Made by a program: the position numbers and the translations under genes. A DNA stretch of 64,000 nucleotides from the NCBI GenBank assembly GCA_029239355.1, contig JAQZAZ010000001.1, positions 124,001 to 188,000 of the forward strand, read 5' to 3'. Source of the stretch: Sphingobacterium sp. (GTDB taxonomy: Bacteria; Bacteroidota; Bacteroidia; Sphingobacteriales; Sphingobacteriaceae). Numbering within the stretch: the first letter of the stretch is position 1; the number at the start of each line of letters is the position of its first letter. This document shows positions 58,326 to 64,000 of the stretch, piece by piece. The notes under the pieces are model-generated. The model made no database searches, was not told where the DNA came from, and worked only from the letters and a program-made list of their open reading frames with translations.

Positions 58326-58364
58326 AAAACACCCGGAGTACCCCATGCTATCGGGTGTTTTTTT
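58326..58364 (+). terminator. Rho-independent terminator
   Basis: AAAACACCCG (58326-58335) pairs with CGGGTGTTTT (58352-58361) and is followed by more T. No gene is seen directly upstream on the plus strand. Confidence 0.7.
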
Positions 58365-58426
58365 ATTATAACTGATAGCTGAGCAGAATATGGATCTTGT
58401 AGAAAGAAAGTGCATGTTAAAAACTG

Positions 58427-58494
58427 CGAATCATAAATCAAGTAATACGAATTGTAAGCAAAATGAAATAAGTTTAAAAGGCTCTTTATATTTG
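58427..58494 (+). promoter_or_regulatory. Promoter with tandem 10-bp operator (copy 1)
   Basis: CGAATCATAA (58427-58436) and CGAATTGTAA (58448-58457) are direct repeats 21 bp apart start to start. TATATTTG (58487-58494) follows after 29 bp and matches the Bacteroidota -7 element, with no -33 TTTG. The arrangement recurs at 59534-59602. Read on the other strand the repeats are TTACAATTCG/TTATGATTCG; the two-turn spacing resembles LytTR-type response-regulator sites. The likely target is the small membrane protein at 58534. Confidence 0.6.
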
Positions 58495-58533
58495 ATCTAG
58501 GAATTGCTGTAGCTGAATCCCAGTATTAATATT

Positions 58534-58722
58534 ATGGAAATTATTAAAGCCTTTATCAGTTATTTGATTAGCTATATCTTTACTTATTATAGCATAAAAT
58601 ACTCACTTTCCGATCACATTCTAATCAGTACAATGAATATTGGTATTTCTGCATTGGTTGCAGCGGCAGTTACAGCGTTTTTGTCTGCCGATCTGCTGAC
58701 AAGAAAAAAAAATGAAATCTAA
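58534..58722 (+). CDS. 62-residue two-helix membrane protein
   Basis: MEIIKAFISYLISYIFTYYS forms a first amphipathic or transmembrane helix; MNIGISALVAAAVTAFLSAD is a clear second one, and the tail is basic (LLTRKKNEI). No family is recognised. It is 40 bp downstream of a TATATTTG element and is followed by a terminator, so it forms a complete small transcription unit. The size and shape are compatible with a toxin-like or regulatory small membrane protein, but nothing proves this. Confidence 0.6.
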   Translation: MEIIKAFISYLISYIFTYYSIKYSLSDHILISTMNIGISALVAAAVTAFLSADLLTRKKNEI

Positions 58723-58758
58723 AAATTCTGTGATTGGGAATTCAAAAATTAGATCGAC

Positions 58759-58793
58759 AAACACGGAGCCTTGGGTTAAAGCTCCGTGTTTTA
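58759..58793 (+). terminator. Rho-independent terminator after the 62-residue protein
   Basis: AAACACGGAGC (58759-58769) pairs with GCTCCGTGTTT (58781-58791), followed by T residues. Confidence 0.8.
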
Positions 58794-58817
58794 TTGATAG
58801 AAGAAAAGATTATTAAA

Positions 58818-59516
58818 TTATCTTTTTTCGAATTTATACGCAAGTGTTGCCATAAAACTGCGCGGCGCAATTGGATTCACGCTATAATTTTCGTGGATGT
58901 AATAATTAAATGCATTAGTGATATAGGACAATTTTCCAAGACCATAAAAATCTACTGTTGGTTTATAAAAATCATAACTTCCCGTTCGAAAGCTCACTTC
59001 TCCTCCGTAGTTAAATTTAGGGTTTTTTGTGACCATGTTGATAACGGCGCCACCGCTTACACCACCATATTGCAGTGCTGCGCTACCTTTTAAAATTTCT
59101 ACGGCCTCTAATGTGGATGCCTCTATTGAGGCACAATTGTTGGTTCTAATACCATTCTTAAAGATGTTGTTCGCGCCGAGACTGTAACCTCTTGCATAGA
59201 AATTTTCATTTTCTCCACCGCGATTTGCTCCAAGGGCAATACCATTCGCATTTTTGAGTGCGTCACTTAATCGGATGACTTGCTGATCGGAAATGACTTG
59301 TTCATTAATAATCTGTACACTCTGTCGTATGTCTTTGTCGATAACACCTGCTTTCCCAATATTGATAGTTTTATTGTTATGAGAATTATACCCAAACACT
59401 TCAACCTGCTCCAATTGTGATTTAGAAATATTCATGGCGATATTAACCGCATAACCTTTACCGTCCTTAAGGGCTACTATTTGTTCAAAAACGACGACAT
59501 CAATAGCATAGGCCAC
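58818..59516 (-). pseudogene. TonB-dependent siderophore-type receptor remnant with deleted barrel
   Basis: One open frame of 232 codons reads as the plug domain of a siderophore receptor (VISDQQVIRLSDALKNANGI, NFYARGYSLGANNIFKNGIR, AVEILKGSAALQYGGVSGGA, VNMVTKNPKFNYGGEVSFRTG). About 30 residues later it jumps to a typical C-terminal strand (NYSVNPIAPRSFMATLAYKF). Intact receptors have 600-800 residues, so most of the barrel is missing although the frame is kept. There is no signal peptide at the apparent start. It cannot form a channel and is most likely an in-frame internal deletion product. Confidence 0.85.
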
Positions 59517-59533
59517 AAACAGTACAAGTCTTA

Positions 59534-59602
59534 CGAATCGTAAATAACAGTATGCGAATTGTAACTGGCAAAGTATATAAAGAAATAGACCTGATATATT
59601 TG
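59534..59602 (+). promoter_or_regulatory. Promoter with tandem 10-bp operator (copy 2)
   Basis: CGAATCGTAA (59534-59543) and CGAATTGTAA (59555-59564) are again 21 bp apart, and TATATTTG (59595-59602) follows after 30 bp. The layout repeats that at 58427-58494 almost exactly, although the sequence between the motifs is different. The first repeat lies in a 13-nt palindrome (TTACGAATCGTAA). The site is also just upstream of the minus-strand receptor remnant, so it may once have served both directions. Confidence 0.6.
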
Positions 59603-59608
59603 AAATTA

Positions 59609-59700
59609 GGAGATCAACAAAGTACCGATCAAGGTATGGATGTTTTTCATTAGGTTAGAAGAAAGCCGCTTGGGATTCCCCATTCCAGCGGCTTTTATTT
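59609..59700 (+). ncRNA. Candidate small RNA of about 90 nt
   Basis: A start about 7 bp after the TATATTTG element would give a transcript ending at a good intrinsic terminator: AAAGCCGCT (59662-59670) pairs with AGCGGCTTT (59687-59695), followed by TATTTT. The only ORF within is 5 codons long. A longer reading frame starting at 59552 would require transcription from upstream of this promoter. No known RNA family is recognised. Confidence 0.45.
59662..59700 (+). terminator. Rho-independent terminator of the candidate small RNA
   Basis: A 9-bp stem (59662-59670 with 59687-59695), with an inner TGGG/CCCA pairing, is followed by a T-rich tail. Confidence 0.75.
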
Positions 59701-59926
59701 TGTGAATTTTTGCTTGTGGGATCTTTATCTATCATTGGTTCGGTTGGCCATTAGCATGTTTATCTACTGTCGTTAGTAGGATTTATTTATTCCTTTGTTA
59801 TTCTGAATTTTATATAGGTTGGATAGGTATTTTTATATATCTTTGATAAAGAACCAAAAGCCTTTAGCCTTCCTGCTTTCAACATGGGAATATTTTGACT
59901 TTTTGGGAACGAGTAATTTTTGAATT

Positions 59927-60925
59927 ATGAAATATCTTTTTGTATTGTTGCTCGGTTTATTCTTATTGTCCAGTTGTGACAAGGAGGAAGTTGATCCAGA
60001 TTCTATGGAGATCGAGGGGGGCGCGTTATCTAAGAAGTTTCAATTTATTGGTCGTTCTGTCGGTTTTTCGGTAAACCAGATCTATGTGGACCAAACCATA
60101 GATAAAAATTTTTATTTAGGGACGGTGTGGGGATTGAAAGATACTATGCCTACAGTAGAGCTGGCGTCCTTGCGTGGTCGCTATAAACCTTTCAAAATAA
60201 CAATAGTACCAACGACTTCTGCTATTTCAGGTTCCAAAATTACTCCAACCTTCGAGGGAGTTCGTTCCTATGCCCGTAAAAATAAAAATGCCGAAGCGGT
60301 TATGTCGGGTTTTTCTATCACAGATTTTTTTGATTATGAGTCGATCCGCTATCACCTCAATAATAGTCCTGACGTAGATAGTGTTTTAAGACTTGCTGAA
60401 CACAATGATTCAACAACAATCAAAAGAGCATATAGTTGTCTGATGCGTAGCGAAAATATTGCGTTTTCATTAATAGCGGAAATCAATGAGTTTTCGTCTG
60501 CCTTTAGCAGGAGCGATGTTTCGCAGTTAAAGCAAGCGGGAATTAATCCATATTATACGAATGTAGTGAATTACGGTACACATGTGATAATGATGGGCGA
60601 AAGTGATTATCCTCGAATTGATTTTAAAAACGTACTCGATAAATTGTTGGATGGTCAACGACTGAGTGAGGATGAAGAAAACATCTTAAATGCTTCAGAC
60701 CTGTTGATTTATTTACGTGGTGGTAGAAAGGAAAGCTTTATCAGACGTGAAAGTGGTTTACAGGGAATAATGAAACTGATAAAAGGATTTAAGAAAGAGT
60801 TTGAAAAACAAAGCAATTCATTTGATTTTCCCATAAGCTATTCAATGAGAAATCTGGACGATTTTTCACCATTAAAGTTCTGGTATTCTTATGATTTTCT
60901 TGTTCGTGAGGAGGAAAATAATTAA
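59927..60925 (+). CDS. MACPF-like lipoprotein
   Basis: 332 residues. Lipobox LLSSC in MKYLFVLLLGLFLLSSCDKE. The central NVVNYGTHVIMMGE contains the Y-G-T-H signature of membrane-attack-complex/perforin domains. Upstream helical clusters (SFSITDFFDYESIRYHLNNS) could correspond to a membrane-insertion helix region. Bacteroidota MACPF proteins are often antibacterial toxins or of unknown function. The overall match is weak outside the signature, and a C-terminal targeting domain is not evident. It is flanked by pseudogenes but its frame is intact. Confidence 0.55.
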   Translation: MKYLFVLLLGLFLLSSCDKEEVDPDSMEIEGGALSKKFQFIGRSVGFSVNQIYVDQTIDKNFYLGTVWGLKDTMPTVELASLRGRYKPFKITIVPTTSAISGSKITPTFEGVRSYARKNKNAEAVMSGFSITDFFDYESIRYHLNNSPDVDSVLRLAEHNDSTTIKRAYSCLMRSENIAFSLIAEINEFSSAFSRSDVSQLKQAGINPYYTNVVNYGTHVIMMGESDYPRIDFKNVLDKLLDGQRLSEDEENILNASDLLIYLRGGRKESFIRRESGLQGIMKLIKGFKKEFEKQSNSFDFPISYSMRNLDDFSPLKFWYSYDFLVREEENN

Positions 60926-61081
60926 TGATAGCAGGTCTTGAAATAGCGCTTACTAAAGCCTAAAGTCGGTCGCCAATAAAATTTCGCTGGAAAATGTTCC
61001 TATAGGTCCATTCGATTGAAAGAAGAGTAGCCTTTTTTCTTCCATACCTAACGATCTCGACCACTTAACTGGAGTCAAACT

Positions 61082-61100
61082 CCCCAATAAGCTCTTGGGG
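61082..61100 (-). terminator. Hairpin downstream of the NTF2-like pseudogene
   Basis: CCCCAA (61082-61087) pairs with TTGGGG (61095-61100) with a 7-nt loop. It lies 8 bp beyond the final stop of the minus-strand pseudogene and may be its old terminator; the U tract is weak. Confidence 0.35.
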
Positions 61101-61107
61101 TGTATCG

Positions 61108-61482
61108 TTACAGTCCTTTATAATGTGCGGATACCTTACACACTTTACCTTGTTGATCCAGTTCCATATATTCTGCCGATAAGGAATTATTGACACTTTT
61201 ATAATAGAGTACTATTGAGTTGACTCCTTCGAGTATATGGAAAAGCTCAAAATGTAAATCTGGGTAATTTTCAAAGGCTTTCTGGAAATATGCTTATAAC
61301 TCTTGTTTATTGTTTATGCATCAGGCCGTATTGATTCCCATTTTTTGAATGACAGGTGAACAAAAATTAATGTTTTCGCTGTAATGATGCATAATTGCTT
61401 CTAAATCATGTTGGTTCCATGCATCTATCCAATGCTAAGCAAGCAATAAGGGTTGATAAGAATCAGGTTGTGTTGTATTCAT
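61108..61482 (-). pseudogene. NTF2-like/SnoaL-type gene with three in-frame stops
   Basis: From ATG 61482 one frame runs 124 codons with no shift but contains TAG at codon 16, TGA at codon 54 and TAA at codon 63. The reading around them is a typical nuclear-transport-factor-2-like protein: HWIDAWNQHDLEAIMHHYSE, CSPVIQKMGINTA, AYFQKAFENYPDLHFELFHI, VNSIVLYYKSVNNSLSAEYM and VCKVSAHYKGL. Each stop can arise from one base change, so the gene was inactivated by point mutations recently enough that the rest is still clear. Intact relatives are small cone-shaped barrels of unknown or isomerase-like function. Confidence 0.88.
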
Positions 61483-61719
61483 AATATATAGTGGATAATT
61501 CTTAAATAGCAATATAAGAACTTATTTCAAAAAAGTTAAATGAATATACGTAGTTTCTAACATTTTATAAGCACGCTATTAAATAAATGGAGGCGCTGAC
61601 CACAGATTATTTCTATTATAAATTGAACAAACGGTTGCGTTTCGTATCGAGTTGTTAAAGCTAATAATTCTCATTATCATCGCGAGACTATACGCAATGG
61701 GGACATAAATAAGATAATT

Positions 61720-63306
61720 GTGAAAAAATATATATTCCTGACAACAGTTCAGATGTTGTCTTCTTTACTGTTGTCGGCACAAACGACGAGAACCGACGCT
61801 TCATTGCGATTATTGGGGACCCGAAGCTGGATCCGTGTGGACATGAAGGATAATCAGCCAAATTTGTCGGGTGCGAAAGTCTTTTGGTCCAAAACGAGCA
61901 GGAAGCCATCTGTAGCCAATGCCGTATTAGGTAAAGGTACAAAACGCTATTATATTCAACAGGTGGATCCGGAGACGACGTATTATATTTGGGTAGAGTC
62001 TGCAACTGGCAATCTCTTGGCTCAAGGGAAGTCCTATACTTCTAAAAGTTGGGAATTGGACGAGGCTGAACTTGAGGAAGTACGAAAAAAACCAAGTTCA
62101 AGAGCTGTTCCGCCCGGCATGGAAGTTTATTGGCAGGATGAGTTTAACGATCAGCTCTTAAACCGGAATAAATGGACCACCAATTATTTCTCCTCATTGA
62201 ATTATCTAAATGAAAAATCAAAACAGGAGATGCTGCAGGATCGGTTACCCCAACCAGCTTATACACTTGATGGAGATGCAATCAACCTGTATGTAAACGA
62301 TACTATCCCAACCCGAATTTTTACAGAAGGTGGAAACCAAAAGATTTCGTCCATTCAGACTTATGATTGGAAAACGAATGAAAACCTGTTGGACAATAGT
62401 AAGGGCGGTTATTTTGAGGTAAAAGTACGACGCAATCGCCAAGGTAACCCGAAAGGAACAAATACTGCATTTTGGTTCGATTCACCAGGACCAGATATTC
62501 GTTACTATCTTCAAGAGGGGGCCGAGGTTGATGGAATAAAAGGAATACGTCCAAAAGGCCAATTGTTTGAAATAGATGTGTTTGAATATATCACGGCTCA
62601 ATTTGTCATCCACGGACATGTCGATGCGAAAGGGGTATTTCAACGTAATCTTGCTACACATATTGCCGAAGGATATGAGCATGTAGGCCAGTGGGTTACC
62701 CATGGTGTGTTGTGGACTCCAACGAGTATTAAACATTATATCAATGGTGATTTAATTAAAGAGTACGACAATAAAAATCAAATCTACTCGCCCAACCATT
62801 TTATGAATGTGTTTTTAGGCGCATACGGTTCCGAAGGTGGGGTAAATATGGCGGTCGATTATATCCGTGCATATAACTGGCCTTTGCGTGATGGAAATGA
62901 GCTCCCAAATCCCGATTTTGAGGGAAAAGCTGGTCTCAAACCCTGGGAAGGAGAAGGTACGATTGAGGAGGGCATAGGTGAAAAGGGAAGTAAGGCTCTT
63001 GTACTTGCTCAAGGGAAAAAGATAGAACAATACATTTATCTGGACCCAGCGCAACAATTTAACCTTAGGTATTGGGGCAGAGGTGGCAGTATAGCCGTAG
63101 CAGTAGACGATGTGAAGGTTGTGACCGGAGAACTGTCGAATCTAAAGCAACAGACACTGGAGTTGGGTAATAAAGGTAAAAAGCACGAAATTAATTTTGT
63201 GACAGGTCCGGAAATCAAGCCAAATAAAAAAATAGTACGAATAGCCTTCACGAACACAGGTCAAGAGACCATATATTTAGATAATATCACGGTAAAGAAG
63301 AAATAA
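61720..63306 (+). CDS. GH16-type glycosidase with N-terminal Fn3-like and C-terminal carbohydrate-binding-like domains
   Basis: 528 residues from a GTG at 61720; no in-frame ATG lies before the signal peptide (MKKYIFLTTVQMLSSLLLSA). An N-terminal beta domain of about 100 residues is followed by a jelly roll starting EVYWQDEFNDQLLNRNKW. The GH16 signature E-x-D-x-x-E is seen as Glu284, Asp286 and Glu289 in LFEIDVFEY. Characteristic strands are GGYFEVKVRR, FHW-like THGVLWTPTSIKHYINGDL and NHFMNVFLGAYG. The last 130 residues resemble a carbohydrate-binding sandwich (NPDFEGKAGLKPWEGEG). Substrates of the family include beta-glucans, agars and porphyrans; the substrate here is open. Confidence 0.85.
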   Translation: MKKYIFLTTVQMLSSLLLSAQTTRTDASLRLLGTRSWIRVDMKDNQPNLSGAKVFWSKTSRKPSVANAVLGKGTKRYYIQQVDPETTYYIWVESATGNLLAQGKSYTSKSWELDEAELEEVRKKPSSRAVPPGMEVYWQDEFNDQLLNRNKWTTNYFSSLNYLNEKSKQEMLQDRLPQPAYTLDGDAINLYVNDTIPTRIFTEGGNQKISSIQTYDWKTNENLLDNSKGGYFEVKVRRNRQGNPKGTNTAFWFDSPGPDIRYYLQEGAEVDGIKGIRPKGQLFEIDVFEYITAQFVIHGHVDAKGVFQRNLATHIAEGYEHVGQWVTHGVLWTPTSIKHYINGDLIKEYDNKNQIYSPNHFMNVFLGAYGSEGGVNMAVDYIRAYNWPLRDGNELPNPDFEGKAGLKPWEGEGTIEEGIGEKGSKALVLAQGKKIEQYIYLDPAQQFNLRYWGRGGSIAVAVDDVKVVTGELSNLKQQTLELGNKGKKHEINFVTGPEIKPNKKIVRIAFTNTGQETIYLDNITVKKK

Positions 63307-63540
63307 AATAACTGAAACTTATCCTACCATAATTATGGAAATATGGCTCCATATAGATGAATATCTTTTTTTAGATCTCCACTTTTTTGATTATACCTGT
63401 TTCAAACATTGGCTTTTGGTTAAATATAATAAAAAAAAGAATGATAAAATTGAGTAGACACGTTTTGTCTTACTTTTTCCATTAATAGTACCAAAAAAAG
63501 CAATGTACCCTTTACAAAAGCTCTTCAATTGTGGAACTTT

Positions 63541-63937
63541 TTAACGGCTATTTGGATACTCCTGTATCCAATGGAAGGAGCGTTTCATTAATTCTGATTT
63601 TTGAGAATCCTGTTTGATAAGCTTAATTTTCTCAATACGGTTTTCAATAGTTTTCGTCAATAAGATATTTCCATTTTGATCGATTTCATAATCATATTGA
63701 TAATTGTTCAATGTGAGTTTTTGTTGTTGGGAATCAATTAAGACAGATTAGGGACAGAGGATTTGTAGGTGTGATCCAATGCATAAGATCAGTTAATGGT
63801 TTGCCGATGTATCCGAAAAGTGGAAAAGCACCATTATTGAAAACTAGTATGAATGAAAAGATGAAAACGAAAGAAAATCGGAAGAAGAATTTCTTTGATG
63901 GGGACCACGCTTTGATACTGTTTTCTGCAATAGAAGT
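63541..63937 (-). pseudogene. Membrane-protein (DoxX-like) remnant keeping only its two ends
   Basis: The upstream part (63937-63734) reads KAWSPSKKFFFRFSFVFIFS, a membrane helix, then NNGAFPLFGYIGKPLTDLMH and ends at a TGA. The downstream part (63741-63541), in a different frame, reads a soluble tail (NYQYDYEIDQNGNILLTKTI and MKRSFHWIQEYPNSR) with a stop at 63541. These look like the beginning and end of one of the long DoxX-like Bacteroidota membrane proteins of over 400 residues, with the middle removed and the frame lost. No ATG is visible at the start. The family name is from memory of similar proteins and is not certain. Confidence 0.55.
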
Positions 63938-64000
63938 TTATATTGATTAATTTAATATTTATCCATGAAATTAAGTGCTTAAATAATTAAATAGATAATA

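Larger units (their letters stand above)
57892..58426. other. Gene-poor region with several hairpins, possible non-coding transcript
   Basis: No protein gene is visible for 640 bp after the Crp/Fnr gene start. TAACAGGG (58078-58085) pairs with CCCTGTTA (58103-58110). Two terminator-like hairpins follow at 58281-58295 and 58326-58361. Since terminators imply transcripts, a plus-strand non-coding RNA or short leader between about 58080 and 58361 is possible. Confidence 0.35.

Noticed and set aside
58320-58382. 20-codon ORF over the terminator at 58326
   Set aside because: It consists of the hairpin sequence itself and is best explained as part of a terminator.
1-64000. Search for CRISPR arrays, tRNA, rRNA and insertion sequences
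   Set aside because: No regularly spaced repeat array, no cloverleaf or rRNA-like sequence and no transposase frame was recognised by eye; a dedicated search would be needed to exclude small or degenerate elements.

Overview
The window is chromosomal DNA from a member of the Bacteroidota, most likely a Sphingobacterium- or Pedobacter-like soil or plant organism (family Sphingobacteriaceae). The evidence is SusC/SusD pairs, hybrid two-component sensors carrying an AraC output domain, lipoproteins, TAnnTTTG-type promoter elements, little Shine-Dalgarno signal, moderate GC content and familiar small Bacteroidota proteins. The genus is an inference.

Positions 1-43038 are a large pentosan (arabinoxylan/arabinan-type) polysaccharide utilisation region. 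The first 1.1 kb holds the N-terminal part of a SusC-like receptor that runs out of the window on the minus strand. Divergent from it is a hybrid two-component system (1581-5657). A long co-directional run follows: short transaldolase, transketolase split into two genes, CE1-type esterase, GH95, three GH43 proteins (one with a CBM6-like end) and a GH10-GH43 fusion. After a SemiSWEET gene on the opposite strand come two GH51 enzymes, a GH97 and a second hybrid two-component system. Next is a complete SusC/SusD/DUF3823 outer-membrane set, a tandem GH43-GH43 protein and a GH2. A convergent GH127/GH146-type beta-L-arabinofuranosidase closes the locus. Together these genes would bind an arabinose- and galactose-decorated xylan or arabinan, strip ester, alpha-L-arabinofuranosyl, beta-L-arabinofuranosyl and galactosyl side groups, cut the xylan backbone, and feed pentose phosphates into the non-oxidative pentose phosphate pathway through transaldolase and transketolase. 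No pentose isomerase or kinase and no alpha-glucuronidase is visible here.

Positions 43100-57900 are mixed housekeeping and stress genes. They include a 57-residue lipoprotein, a radical SAM/DUF4130 pair, a PNPOx-like stress protein, a two-helix membrane protein, a DUF2383 protein, an acidic small protein, an acyl-CoA-type desaturase, a large PIG-L deacetylase, a DUF4382 lipoprotein and LigD. A Crp/Fnr regulator sits beside a DJ-1/PfpI gene, with two operator-like palindromes between them.

Positions 57900-64000 are loosely packed and partly decayed. They contain a TonB-receptor remnant missing its barrel, an NTF2-like gene with three in-frame stops, and a membrane-protein remnant keeping only its ends, alongside apparently intact MACPF-like and GH16 genes. 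In this stretch two plus-strand promoters share the same architecture: a 10-bp direct repeat at 21-bp spacing followed 29-30 bp later by TATATTTG. One leads to a 62-residue membrane protein. The other leads to a transcript of about 90 nt with no clear ORF that ends in a terminator. This shared control unit, with its candidate small RNA, is the most novel-looking feature of the window. No tRNA, rRNA, CRISPR array or intact insertion sequence was recognised.
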